Positions 8,242 to 17,490 of a DNA stretch of 64,000 nucleotides are shown piece by piece. The stretch's first letter is position 1, and each line of letters begins with the position of its first letter. The stretch is from Leptofilum sp965223285 (GTDB lineage: Bacteria; Chloroflexota; Anaerolineae; Promineifilales; Promineifilaceae), in NCBI RefSeq assembly GCF_965223285.1, contig NZ_OZ244997.1, forward strand, positions 5,704,001 through 5,768,000, in the 5' to 3' direction. The notes below the pieces were generated by a model that was not told where the DNA came from, did not search any database, and was given only the letters and a program-made list of their open reading frames with translations. A program made the position numbers and the translations under genes.

Positions 8242-9381
8242 ATGGTTATTGGCATTGATGTAACGGCCGCTCTCACGCAGGGCGGGGGTATCGGTCGGTA
8301 CACAAGAGAACTCATCCACGCCCTGGTAGCGGTTGATACCATCAATCGCTACCGTTTTTTTTCGGCAAAACCGCCCGTTACGCTACCTGTCCTTCAACCG
8401 CTACCCCAGGCCGAAAATGTGACGCACCGACCCGCACCGCTGGATGAGCGTTGGCTGTACCGCCTTTGGTATCGTTTACGGTTGCCATTGCCCGTGCAAT
8501 GGGTGACGGGGCAGCTTGATCTGTTCCACTCCCCCGATTTTGTGCTGCCGCCGGTAAACGGCCGTATTCCCACACTCCTCACAGTCCACGACCTATCTTT
8601 TGTGCATTACCCCCATGTCTTCCCTGAAAAATTGGTGCGCTACCTAAACCAGGTGGTGCCCTGGTCCATAGGCCGTGCCACGCACATTTTAGCCGATTCG
8701 GAAGCCACGCGGCAGGATTTGCTCACCATTTGGCAAGTGCCGCCGGCGAAGGTAACGGTTCTCTACAGTGGCGTTCATGAGCGGTTTCACCCAGTTGAAG
8801 ATTTGGAGGAGGTAACGGCCGTTCGCCAAAAATACCAGCTTGCTGACTTTCCCTACATTCTCAGCGTCGGTACACTCCAGCCCCGCAAAAATTACCAAAT
8901 GCTTATCCGTGCCTTTGCCCCGCTTGCCCAGAAGCTGCCGCACCATCTGGTCATTTCTGGTGGCAAAGGGTGGCTGTATGACCAAATGCTGGCCGAAGTT
9001 GAGCGGCAGGGGCTGAGCGGACGGGTGCATTTCGTTGGCTTTGTAGATGATGCTGATTTGCCCACGCTTTACAGTGCAGCCGACCTGTTTGTGTTTCCTA
9101 GCATTTACGAAGGGTTTGGTTTGCCTCTATTAGAGGCGATGGGGTGTGGAACGGCCGTGCTTACCTCTAATAGCTCCTCATTACCAGAAGTTGCTGGAAC
9201 GGCCGCTGTGCAACTTTCCCCAGAAGACCAGGCTGGTTGGACAAATGAAATATACGGCTTGCTTACAGACGATGCCCAACGAAATGCATTGGTACAAGCT
9301 GGCTTTGAGCAGGCCAAGCAATTCTCTTGGCAAAAATCGGCACGACAATTGTTAAAAATTTACCAGCAACTGATGACATAG
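8242..9381 (+). CDS. Glycosyltransferase family 4 (GT-B fold)
   Basis: Retaining GT-B glycosyltransferase of 379 residues that transfers a sugar from a nucleotide donor, here probably to a surface glycan. The N-terminal domain starts MVIGIDVTAAL with a Gly-rich GGGIGRYT loop. The linker region has the family VGTLQPRKNYQMLIRAF, and the donor site has the E-x7-E motif in the EGFGLPLLEAM segment (about 288-298). It has no membrane segments, so it acts at the cytoplasmic face. It is the last gene of the 4.9-9.4 kb glycan block. The start ATG 8242 begins at the conserved residues but lies just after a repeat, and no clear ribosome site is seen. Confidence 0.92.
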   Translation: MVIGIDVTAALTQGGGIGRYTRELIHALVAVDTINRYRFFSAKPPVTLPVLQPLPQAENVTHRPAPLDERWLYRLWYRLRLPLPVQWVTGQLDLFHSPDFVLPPVNGRIPTLLTVHDLSFVHYPHVFPEKLVRYLNQVVPWSIGRATHILADSEATRQDLLTIWQVPPAKVTVLYSGVHERFHPVEDLEEVTAVRQKYQLADFPYILSVGTLQPRKNYQMLIRAFAPLAQKLPHHLVISGGKGWLYDQMLAEVERQGLSGRVHFVGFVDDADLPTLYSAADLFVFPSIYEGFGLPLLEAMGCGTAVLTSNSSSLPEVAGTAAVQLSPEDQAGWTNEIYGLLTDDAQRNALVQAGFEQAKQFSWQKSARQLLKIYQQLMT

Positions 9382-9751
9382 CTCTCCTGTCAACTGCATC
9401 AATGCGTTAAAATTCGTGTAGTTGTTTATCTCCAGCCATTTTCACCTCATGCCCAAATTGAATTCCCTTAATCTGTTAAGTAGTTAACATTTTCCCCAAA
9501 TTGGTACTCATTACCCATGTACCTCTGGGAAGATTAGTACCAAGTTCTCATTATGTGAACTATGCAGGGTACTATAAGCAGTGCATAATGTGAACAATTA
9601 TTAAGGTTTGTTCACCTTGTAGTACCTAACTGAATAGAGGGTTCTGTTTTTTGACTGGCATATAGCTCTTTGCTAGTTGAGTGCGTCACAAATCATTGGT
9701 TCTGCATGCCACCGTGATGCCCGGTACCCCAACTTAGGAGGATAGGACAAA
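9382..9751 (+). other. Long 5' intergenic region before the multidomain signalling gene
   Basis: A 370-bp AT-rich gap. It carries near-repeats of CATTATGTGAAC (about 9551) and CATAATGTGAAC (about 9585) around a short spacer, plus TTGACT near 9652. A strong AGGAGG lies about ten bases before the ATG at 9752. The TGTGAAC repeats could be an operator. No gene and no ACGGCCGT octamer are seen. Confidence 0.45.
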
Positions 9752-12700
9752 ATGACATCTGGACTATTCCGCGGTGTCATGAAACTCAAAACACTTTGCG
9801 TTGCTGGTGCATTTTCTCAGCAGACGAATCACTCACTGCCAACTTTTCCGACCAATGTTTTGGTTCATACACACATCTTTAAATATTACGTCGAAACCGC
9901 CTTTGATAAAGCGTTAGACGTTGTTAATTTCAATCGCGATATAGACCTCATCTTCATCGACGCCGATCAGGATTCATTATCTGAAATTGTCATGTTTATG
10001 ACCCAGGCGCGTGAAATTCGGCCGAAATTGCCGATTGTTGTCTTCACAAGCCATGCCGATGATCGGATGCGCAATCTGATGCGTGCCGGAGCCACCTGGC
10101 ATTTTCTAAAAGATTCCACGCAGGTAGATGATCTTGTTGAGCAAGTACAAAAGCATGTATTTTCGGCTACAAAGTGGAATGAGCTATTTGACCAGTACGC
10201 CAATGAAACCCTCAAGCCGCGTATCGAACCGGGCCTGAGCTATGCTGATTTGGAAGCACTTACTCAAAATCCTGAAGAGCGGTACATCATTAAACGCCTG
10301 TTTGCTGGCAGCGATGTCGTCCAAATTTTCCGCATGGATGAAGGATTTAGTGGCTCACGCATTTACACCGTGAAACCCGCCCATCAGCTTAAGCGCATCC
10401 TCAAAATTGATGTTGCCGATCGGTTAGAGATGGTGCAAGAAAAGCAAGAACGGCTCATTCAGCCGCGGCTCAATCGGCAAGTGGGTCAAATTCAGGGCAA
10501 GATGGTTCGCGGCGAACATTTGGCTGGTGCCTGTTATACGCTGGCTGGCTCCAATAAAGATGCCATTACGCTCACCCAATTTTTGCGAGACCAAAATCGC
10601 GTGCGTAAGGAGCTGATTGACAAAGTGCTAGGGCAGTTACGCCACAGTTTGGAACAGCTATACGCAGGCAGTTCAGACACTGAATTACGTTATTGGGCAC
10701 CCCTGTATGCACGTGTGTTACCACCTTGCCTGACGCTGGACGAGGCAGAACTGGTTGAACCAGAAGCCAACGGCGCGGACTTTGTGATTGCCGCAGAAGA
10801 ATTAACGACGCTTTCGGCCGTACCGGGAAATCCGGCATTGCGTCAAATTCATCAGGCAGTGCGCGATGGTGAACATCCTACAGTTGCCCTGCGCGGTTTT
10901 GAAGTTGCGGAACTGGATACGAAAGAAGGTGTCATCTATGTGCATGATGATTTGATCTCTCGATATCCGATCTCTAATTTGTTGAAAGACAAAAATCACC
11001 CGATTCTGCGCTTTAAGATTCGCCTGAAAGAATCCCAGCGGCATATGTTGACGCACCCTGTTTTTCGGCGAGGCAAGCGCATTACCGTGCGTGGCCGTGT
11101 TTCTGCCACTGATGAGACAATCTTGGCGGAAAATATCGAGAAAATTACAGGTCAACCATTTGATTTTGAGAGCGATGCTTTTGAATTTGCATCTGGTCGT
11201 TTCTTGTCGCCAATAACAAATGTGCGCTGCTTGCTTTGGGAGATTGGCCGCGAGGACATGATTGTGCCCATCCCGCAGGTTTCTCCAGTGGTGCATGGAG
11301 ATTTGAACACCAGCAACATCTTGGTGGAAGTTAGTGATGAGATGCCAGTTTGGTTCATCGACTTTTCTGATGCACGACCTGGACATGTCTATTTTGATCT
11401 TGCCAAACTGGAAGTGGAGTTCCGCACTCACATATTGTTCCGACTGTATAAAGAAATGGTGGATGAAGGGTTGTGGGATGAACACACGGCAATGCAGTTT
11501 GCCCTGCTGGTAGAAAATGTGCTGCTGCAAACGGCCGAATCCACCTTTGATGATTTTCTTTCCAACCTGCGTGATTTCCAGCCAGAATGGTACGATAATT
11601 TGTACACGCATTTCCCCATGTATTCGGAAAATCTACTTTACTTCCTCTTCTCGCTGCGGCAGATTGCCGAAACGTACAGTCCAGAGCGGTTTAAGTACCA
11701 TTTTCCGGTGGCGGTTTTCTTCCACAGCGTGGCGGCCCTCAAGTTCAAGGGTTTGGATGATGCGCCTTGGGCCAAGCGGTTGGCACTCGCCTGTGCGTTG
11801 GTTTCTGGGAAGCAAGCGATTGAAGGTGGAGAACGGCCGTCTGAACTCACCGAAGTTTTAAGCAATCTGCGTCAACGTAGCTCCTTTGCGGCCATTACCA
11901 TTGGCAGCGGCGAAGATCGCAAATATTTGCTGCAATGGAACAGCAACTGGGGCATGTTTAACCTGGTAGGTGGCAAGGTAGATAACCAAAAAGGGGATCG
12001 AGACTCTTTTGCCAGAGCTATTCAGCGCGAACTGCAAGAAGAGCTGGGTATCCGCAACCCCAAAGATTATCGTATTGTGCATGAGTTCAAGCCAGTCAAC
12101 AAGCGTCAGTTTTCTCGCCGGGAATATGTGTTCAAAGATTACGAATTCCGCATTTTTCAAATTGAGCTGCTGCCGCGCCATCCCCTCACGCGGGATGAGT
12201 TTGATTGGTATGCTCAACGATTCTCCACGGATAGGGAAAACGTGCTGGTGACCCGCGCCGAAATTGAACGGTTACGCACTATTGACAACCGGCCCATCTC
12301 GGAAACGACCCGCACGATTTTGCAGGAGCTGGGTGAAATCACCTCCACTGAAGGCTCAGATTTGATGATGTCGCTAGATTTTGAGCTGGACAATGAGGAT
12401 GTGGTGGTGAGCCGTGGCCGTGCCAATGTGCTGGCACGGCTAATTAATCCTTTATTTGGCAGCCTGGTTGAGAACGTTACGCTCGAAGTGCTACCCTCTA
12501 ACGGCTACGAAACCGAGCGGGACTCGGCTATATTATCGGTTGGTACGTTGGACGCAGGGCAAGAATTCCCAATATCAATTTGGTTGCAGCCCCGCGAGAA
12601 GCAAACCAGCCTGACGTTGCGCGCCACCTACTACGACGTGCGGGGCCACGAATACCGTCAGCTCATCGAGAAGCCGATTAACTTTCAGGCACAAGAACGT

Positions 12701-13936
12701 TCACTTTTCCACATTGATAATCCATATGTGGTGGGGAAGCCGCTTACGCCCGCTTCTGAAGATTTGTATCAGGGGCGTGAAGATGTGTTTATGTGGATTG
12801 AAGAAAATTTGCTGGGCAAAACACAGCCACATACGCTCATTTTGTATGGTCAACGGCGAATGGGTAAGACATCTACGCTGTACCAATTGGTAGGTGGTCG
12901 CCGAGGCAAAACCATCCGCGAATATCCAGGGTATCCGATTTACCCGGTGTACATTGATTTACAGCGGCTGGCGGGCTGCGAGATGCCGGAATTTTTTGCG
13001 CGCCTAAGCCAGCATATCATTCGCAATTTGCATAAGCGGGGCATTGCCATCGAGCCACGGGAAAATTGGTCTAGCAATGGCACTTTGTTTAGCGAATTTG
13101 ACCAATTTTTGGACGAAATTGAAGAGCAGCTACCGCCTAATGGGTTGCTTGTGCTCATCATAGATGAATTGGAGCAGCTGCAGGAAAGCGTTGAGCGAGG
13201 ACGGTTATCTCACGATATCTTCCCATATTTGCGCTCATTGATGCAGCATCGTTCGCGCATAACGTTTATTTTGGCAGGAACAAATCAGCTTGTGGAGGAT
13301 TATTGGAGCATAATTTTCCACGTTGGCATTAGCAGGGAGATAGATTCATTAAGTCGTGAAGAGACGGAAACTTTGATTCGGGAGCCAGTGGCCCCAATGA
13401 TTCAGTATGATGATTTGGCGGTGGATCGCATCTGGCTAACGACACGCGGACATCCGTATTTTAGTCAGCTTATTTGCCATCGCTTGGTGAGTTCAACCAA
13501 TTTGGAAGGACGGCGGAGCAAGCTGATCACGATTGGGGATGTACGCGAGACGATCAACCTAGTGATCGAAGAGGATGACAGCCATTTACAGCACCTTTGG
13601 AACGAGAGTACGGCCGTCGAACGATTCGTGATGGCTTCATTAGCTGGTACGCATGACATTGGCGAAGAAAGCGTGTCGCGGGCAGAAATTTCGTCGCGGT
13701 TGCGCGAAACTAGCTACTCCGAAGATGCCATTAATATGGCACTCAAGCAGCTAGAAGTGCGCCGCTTGTTGACGCGCGTATCGGTTGAGCGGCAAATTCA
13801 GCGGCGACTGGCACAGCATAATGGCTGGGAGCCGACGCTCATAAGCAAAGATTATGCTTATGCCATCTCCTTCGATTTACTACGTCGCTGGGTGGCCCGC
13901 AAGCATCCGTTAGGATCACTTTTATCTACGACCTAA
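9752..13936 (+). CDS. Multidomain signalling protein: receiver-like + kinase-like (APH/TCAD9-like) + Nudix + STAND-type ATPase
   Basis: A 1394-residue cytoplasmic protein with no membrane segment. Domains read by eye: (1) receiver-like domain at about 10-137 with Asp70, Thr99 and Lys120 in the phospho-acceptor pocket positions; (2) kinase-like fold at about 195-650 with a Gly loop near 199-202, Lys218, HGDLNTSN (515-522) and IDFSD (536-540), interrupted by an OB-like stretch at about 410-470; (3) Nudix domain at about 707-860 with RELQEELG at 759-766 and a lengthened Gly loop; (4) beta-rich Ig-like segment at about 880-980; (5) P-loop ATPase with GQRRMGKTS at 1033-1041, Walker B LIIDE (Asp1138-Glu1139) and a sensor-like AGTN (1175-1178); (6) winged helix at about 1290-1350. 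The kinase-like part resembles the ternary-complex-associated domains described in NTP-dependent conflict systems; I name that family from memory. It precedes a second P-loop ATPase gene. The substrate is unknown. Confidence 0.8.
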   Translation: MTSGLFRGVMKLKTLCVAGAFSQQTNHSLPTFPTNVLVHTHIFKYYVETAFDKALDVVNFNRDIDLIFIDADQDSLSEIVMFMTQAREIRPKLPIVVFTSHADDRMRNLMRAGATWHFLKDSTQVDDLVEQVQKHVFSATKWNELFDQYANETLKPRIEPGLSYADLEALTQNPEERYIIKRLFAGSDVVQIFRMDEGFSGSRIYTVKPAHQLKRILKIDVADRLEMVQEKQERLIQPRLNRQVGQIQGKMVRGEHLAGACYTLAGSNKDAITLTQFLRDQNRVRKELIDKVLGQLRHSLEQLYAGSSDTELRYWAPLYARVLPPCLTLDEAELVEPEANGADFVIAAEELTTLSAVPGNPALRQIHQAVRDGEHPTVALRGFEVAELDTKEGVIYVHDDLISRYPISNLLKDKNHPILRFKIRLKESQRHMLTHPVFRRGKRITVRGRVSATDETILAENIEKITGQPFDFESDAFEFASGRFLSPITNVRCLLWEIGREDMIVPIPQVSPVVHGDLNTSNILVEVSDEMPVWFIDFSDARPGHVYFDLAKLEVEFRTHILFRLYKEMVDEGLWDEHTAMQFALLVENVLLQTAESTFDDFLSNLRDFQPEWYDNLYTHFPMYSENLLYFLFSLRQIAETYSPERFKYHFPVAVFFHSVAALKFKGLDDAPWAKRLALACALVSGKQAIEGGERPSELTEVLSNLRQRSSFAAITIGSGEDRKYLLQWNSNWGMFNLVGGKVDNQKGDRDSFARAIQRELQEELGIRNPKDYRIVHEFKPVNKRQFSRREYVFKDYEFRIFQIELLPRHPLTRDEFDWYAQRFSTDRENVLVTRAEIERLRTIDNRPISETTRTILQELGEITSTEGSDLMMSLDFELDNEDVVVSRGRANVLARLINPLFGSLVENVTLEVLPSNGYETERDSAILSVGTLDAGQEFPISIWLQPREKQTSLTLRATYYDVRGHEYRQLIEKPINFQAQERSLFHIDNPYVVGKPLTPASEDLYQGREDVFMWIEENLLGKTQPHTLILYGQRRMGKTSTLYQLVGGRRGKTIREYPGYPIYPVYIDLQRLAGCEMPEFFARLSQHIIRNLHKRGIAIEPRENWSSNGTLFSEFDQFLDEIEEQLPPNGLLVLIIDELEQLQESVERGRLSHDIFPYLRSLMQHRSRITFILAGTNQLVEDYWSIIFHVGISREIDSLSREETETLIREPVAPMIQYDDLAVDRIWLTTRGHPYFSQLICHRLVSSTNLEGRRSKLITIGDVRETINLVIEEDDSHLQHLWNESTAVERFVMASLAGTHDIGEESVSRAEISSRLRETSYSEDAINMALKQLEVRRLLTRVSVERQIQRRLAQHNGWEPTLISKDYAYAISFDLLRRWVARKHPLGSLLSTT

Positions 13937-14047
13937 TGACTGTATTTGTGTAACCAAGCAATTGGGTATTTGGGTACCACAATTCAAATTGCTCAATTAC
14001 AAAATCTGTCAGTTTGGGGCGAATTATTATGGTGGAGCTTTACGTTT

Positions 14048-15346
14048 ATGTCTTACATTGTTGGACATCCTATCAAACATCCGGCTGACTTTTACGGCCG
14101 TCATGAACAAACCACGCGCTTTTTTGAGATTATTGGTGGCCGACAAGCCCAATCTGTGAGTGTGTTAGGGGTGCGCCGAGCTGGTAAAACCTCTTTTTTA
14201 CAATACGTTGCCCATCCAGCAACCATGTCTCACTACCTCCCAAATGCTGATGCTTACACGATGATTTATGTGGATTTGTCTTCATGCAAAACGCCGAGCG
14301 ATTTTTATTATCGACTGTTGCAGCGGCTGAAAGTGAATTTGGGCCGTGCCAAGACAGATTTTTTGTGGAAGGAATCTCCTCGAGGGCAAACCAAGCTGTA
14401 TGATGTGGAAGCATACCTTTGCCAGTTTCCTGATACGCGCATTGTGTTGCTGCTAGACGAGTTTGATCATTTGCGCACAGAGGCGTTTACGCATGACTTT
14501 TTAACGGAACTGCGGGCTATGACCGGTGTATTGGAATATGATTTGGCCTGCGTCACCGCATCTTATTGGGATTTGTACACCTTGGGTACACGATTGGGGT
14601 TGCCGCCAACTTCCCCCTTTTACAATATTTTTTACCCAACTCCCATTTATATGTCCTCGCTAGAGTTAACGGAAGCAACCTCGTTAATTGACACACCTGC
14701 CGCAAAAGGGGGTGTAACTTTTACAGAAGATGAGGTGCGGGAGATTCAGGTGCTGGCGGGGTCTTTGCCTTTTTTTGTGCAGGCAACGGCCGCAAAATGG
14801 TTCCGGCATAAACGAGCGGGCAAAGCCCCAGATTCTGAGGCAGCGCGGCAGCAGTTGGCTGCCGATTTGGCGCCATATTTTGACCAATGGTGGCACAATT
14901 TCACCCAAAATGAACGGTCTATTTTGTTAGCGGTGGCTGGGGAACGGCCGTTAACCGATCTCGATTTTCCACCACTGGAGGTAGAAGGCATTGTGCGACG
15001 CCTACACAGTTATGGGTTGTTGTTTCAGGCAGATGAAAGATTCTTTATTAACGGCCGTGTTTTCCACACCTGGCTACGACAATATGCCCAATTGCAGGCA
15101 GTTATCCCTGCTGTAAATAAACCCGTCTCTGGCGCAGAACTGGCGCGTATTCGCCACGCCTTGGTAGATTCCTTCGATCTGGATGAGTTGCGCACGCTCT
15201 GTTTTGATCTCGGCATGGACTTTGAATCATTGCCGGGGCAGAGCAAGCCAGCCAAAGCCCGCGAAATGGTAAACTACTGGCGCAATCGCCATAACCTAAC
15301 CCAACTAACTCAGGCAATTCGTACCGAGCGCGGCGACATTATTTGA
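14048..15346 (+). CDS. STAND-like P-loop ATPase with C-terminal effector-associated adaptor domain
   Basis: I start at ATG 14048 (GGTGGAG ten bases upstream), giving 432 residues. An in-frame TTG at 13946 would add repeat-like non-conserved sequence. The ATPase follows the motif FYGRHEQ, with P-loop GVRRAGKTS at 41-49 and Walker B LLLDEFD (Asp137-Glu138). A winged-helix-like region covers about 285-350. The last 71 residues (about 362-432) form a helical adaptor with IRHAL...DELRTLCFDLGMDFESLPG. This domain type is known as an effector-associated domain, which links STAND ATPases, proteases, TIR and other effectors through like-with-like contacts. The same core occurs in the reverse transcriptase at 57137-58501. 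The gene follows the 1394-residue protein after 111 bp, probably as a functional pair. Confidence 0.82.
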   Translation: MSYIVGHPIKHPADFYGRHEQTTRFFEIIGGRQAQSVSVLGVRRAGKTSFLQYVAHPATMSHYLPNADAYTMIYVDLSSCKTPSDFYYRLLQRLKVNLGRAKTDFLWKESPRGQTKLYDVEAYLCQFPDTRIVLLLDEFDHLRTEAFTHDFLTELRAMTGVLEYDLACVTASYWDLYTLGTRLGLPPTSPFYNIFYPTPIYMSSLELTEATSLIDTPAAKGGVTFTEDEVREIQVLAGSLPFFVQATAAKWFRHKRAGKAPDSEAARQQLAADLAPYFDQWWHNFTQNERSILLAVAGERPLTDLDFPPLEVEGIVRRLHSYGLLFQADERFFINGRVFHTWLRQYAQLQAVIPAVNKPVSGAELARIRHALVDSFDLDELRTLCFDLGMDFESLPGQSKPAKAREMVNYWRNRHNLTQLTQAIRTERGDII

Positions 15347-15357
15347 CACTGCACCTA

Positions 15358-15390
15358 AGAAGTTCAACTTTTGCCAAAAGTTGAACTTCT
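15358..15390. repeat. Perfect 15-bp hairpin between convergent genes
   Basis: The arms AGAAGTTCAACTTTT and AAAAGTTGAACTTCT are perfectly complementary around a three-base loop. It lies between two convergent stop codons. It lacks a clean T-run, so it may be a weak bidirectional terminator or a small repeat. Confidence 0.6.
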
Positions 15391-15405
15391 AGCAATTTTC
15401 ATTGG

Positions 15406-16482
15406 TTATGGTTCGCTGTTAGGGATCATAAGCGGCTGCACCTCTCGAATTCTCAGGCTAGGATTCTCAAAAATGCTTAGCGTGGCTGGAATAACCTGGG
15501 CGCGCACCGTCACAGGCCCTTCAACTGCACTTTCTAACTGTTGGCGTATATCTTCCACCGCAGCTTGCTGGGCTGCTTCATCCCCAACGAGCTCTGGCTG
15601 ATAAAAATAAACCGTCATTCCCACCACAAAGCCATCCTCAATAGCTTCAACCACGATATCTTCTATTTGAGCAACGCTCGGATCGACCTCTTCCTCAAGA
15701 ATGCCCTTAACGGCCGCTAGCCTGCGTGATTGTCCAGTTTCCTGAAGCGTGTAAAGCGTCAGAGGAATGGTAACCAATAGCACAGCAAATAAAGAAAAGT
15801 AGGTTGTTGCTTGAAACAACCTACGACTTCTGGCTGAGGTGGGTCGGAAACCAACTGCCCAAAACATAAAAATACTGGCGACAACAATGCTGGCTAGATT
15901 GGTCGTAAATAGCAGCAGCGCATCCAGGGCAATGCGCTCATTACCCCGCCCAATGCCAAAACCGACCACACAGAGAGGTGGCACCAGTGAGGCTGCGATA
16001 GCCACACCTGGCAGGGAGGCCGATACCTCTTTACGACACAAGGCATACGCCCCAGCCAGACCGGAAATCAAAGCGATAAAAAGATCGAGTAAGTTGGGAT
16101 TGGTGCGTGCCAGAATCTCATCGGTCACGGACCGAATGGGCAGGAGGTAGGTTACCAGGGCTGTCAGACCCACTGCTAATAAAATCCCGATGAGTGTGGA
16201 AACGGCCGCTTGCTTAAAAAGGGTCAGATTGCCTCTCACAATGCCATACCCCATCGCCATCATTGGGCTCATCAGCGGAGCCACAAGCATAGCCCCAATG
16301 ATGACGGCCGAACTATCCTGCTGCAAACCAAAGTAGGCAATCCCGGCCGAAAGCAAAATGAGCAGATTAAAATCAATATTGGCAACGGCATTTTTCTGCA
16401 TTTCACCATTAATAGTAGCTTGTTCATCCTCTGTCAATTTAGGCAGTAGGCTGCCTGGCCTGTGCAAAATTTGTTGTATCAT
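15406..16482 (-). CDS. DUF389 family membrane protein
   Basis: Integral membrane protein of 358 residues belonging to the DUF389/TIGR00341 family, whose function is unknown. The family signature is clear: SAVIIGAMLVAPLMSPMM in the second helix and SLPGVAIAASLVPPLCVVG in a later one. About six helices are followed by a C-terminal soluble tail (about 240-358) carrying an alternating beta/alpha pattern. Start ATG 16482 gives a short cytoplasmic N-terminus. It is divergent from the small gene at 16648. No transported substrate can be named from the sequence. Confidence 0.9.
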   Translation of the reverse strand: MIQQILHRPGSLLPKLTEDEQATINGEMQKNAVANIDFNLLILLSAGIAYFGLQQDSSAVIIGAMLVAPLMSPMMAMGYGIVRGNLTLFKQAAVSTLIGILLAVGLTALVTYLLPIRSVTDEILARTNPNLLDLFIALISGLAGAYALCRKEVSASLPGVAIAASLVPPLCVVGFGIGRGNERIALDALLLFTTNLASIVVASIFMFWAVGFRPTSARSRRLFQATTYFSLFAVLLVTIPLTLYTLQETGQSRRLAAVKGILEEEVDPSVAQIEDIVVEAIEDGFVVGMTVYFYQPELVGDEAAQQAAVEDIRQQLESAVEGPVTVRAQVIPATLSIFENPSLRIREVQPLMIPNSEP

Positions 16483-16547
16483 TTTTTACCTTACTCTTTA
16501 CTGTGCTGACTCTTTGATTAGCTCTATCTCTATTTTAGTGGAGATTC

Positions 16548-16576
16548 TTGATTCTCCTTGCCCCCGCAACTATAAT
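16548..16576 (+). promoter_or_regulatory. Sigma-70-type promoter
   Basis: TTGATT at 16548-16553 and a perfect TATAAT at 16571-16576 are separated by 17 bases. The predicted start near 16583 leaves a leader of about 65 nt before the gene at 16648, whose GAAGGA ribosome site is visible near 16636. Confidence 0.7.
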
Positions 16577-16647
16577 GCAAACGGTGAATAAAATTAAGAT
16601 AAAAAGTTGCGTCCATGTAAGTGGCCGTAACCTAGAAGGACGACGTT

Positions 16648-16998
16648 ATGGTACCAATTTATCGTACAGATGGTGAATGGGTGGCTGTGTACACCAAAGG
16701 CAATCTTTTTAACGTGGATGGCGAATGGATTGGCTTTGCCGTAGGACGAGATGTCTACGATACCGGCGGCCTTTATTTAGGCTTTTTAAGCGATGACAAG
16801 CGGCTGTTGCGTAAGCGCACCCGCCCAACGGACAAGCTGCGTCTAGAGCCGCCACCACGCCCGAAACGGCCGAAAATGCCTGCCAATATGCCTCTAGCAC
16901 CGCTGCTGCGTTCGTTGCCACACCAGATTATTGATATGTTTGAAGAGTATCCAGAGCGGCTCATTTACGTTTCTGAGACGCGCCCGGATATGGAATAG
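16648..16998 (+). CDS. Small conserved protein with beta-repeat N-terminus (4-fold beta-flower-like)
   Basis: Soluble protein of 116 residues. The first 55 residues carry a short repeated pattern of the kind YxxDGEW(V/I)...LFNVDGEWIGF...VYDTGGLYLGFL, i.e. three to four similar beta units. This recalls the 4-fold beta-flower family (recalled, not searched). A proline- and arginine-rich linker and a short helical C-terminus follow. It has its own good promoter (TTGATT-N17-TATAAT) and ends 15 bp before the thioesterase gene, so it may head the 16.6-18.6 kb operon. Function unknown. Confidence 0.75.
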   Translation: MVPIYRTDGEWVAVYTKGNLFNVDGEWIGFAVGRDVYDTGGLYLGFLSDDKRLLRKRTRPTDKLRLEPPPRPKRPKMPANMPLAPLLRSLPHQIIDMFEEYPERLIYVSETRPDME

Positions 16999-17013
16999 AC
17001 CAGGGAGAAAAAG

Positions 17014-17490
17014 TTGGAAGGAAAACGGCCGTCGGATTCCCAAATTACGCTTACCCAACTCATGGGGCCAACCAATGCCAATACCTTAGGCAATGTACAT
17101 GGGGGTCTCATCATGAAGATGTGCGATGAAGCGGGCGGTATGGCAGCTACCAAGCATGCGCGGCGGCCAGCCGTCACCGTTACCGTTGACTCCATGAACT
17201 TTCATTCGCCCGTTAACATTGGCAATCTCATGACGGTGAAGGCAGAAGTGACCTGGGTAGGGCGAACCTCAATGGAAACTCGCGTCGTCGTTACTGCTGA
17301 AAATGTGATCAGTGGCGACGTTACACATACCAACACAGCCTACTTTGTTTACGTGGCGTTGGATGAAAACGGCCGTCCCGCCCCCGTCCCCCCGCTCATT
17401 CTGGAAAATGATGAACAGAAAGCTCGCTTTGAACGCGCGGCCCAGCGGCAGGCAAGCCGACTGCAAAGGCGACAGCAGGAAAACCTATGA
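17014..17490 (+). CDS. Acyl-CoA thioesterase, hotdog fold (YciA/BACH-like)
   Basis: Single hotdog-domain thioesterase of 158 residues that hydrolyses acyl-CoA to free acid and CoA. Typical residues are NTLGNVHGGLIMKMCDEAGG (substrate loop with catalytic Asp), DSMNFHSPVNIGN, and the TNTAYFVYVALDENG strand. It starts at TTG 17014, six bases after AGGGAG, and no ATG fits. Its 3' end overlaps the next gene by four bases (ATGA), so it is translationally coupled to the AAA ATPase. The substrate range cannot be read from the sequence. Confidence 0.9.
   Translation: MEGKRPSDSQITLTQLMGPTNANTLGNVHGGLIMKMCDEAGGMAATKHARRPAVTVTVDSMNFHSPVNIGNLMTVKAEVTWVGRTSMETRVVVTAENVISGDVTHTNTAYFVYVALDENGRPAPVPPLILENDEQKARFERAAQRQASRLQRRQQENL

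Noticed and set aside
10802..11611. Long open frame on the minus strand inside the 1394-residue gene
   Set aside because: It is opposite a conserved kinase-like domain, has no ribosome site and no recognisable protein pattern.
13946..14047. Earlier TTG start for the adaptor-bearing ATPase
   Set aside because: The added residues are repeat-like and not conserved-looking; ATG 14048 has a GGTGGAG site.
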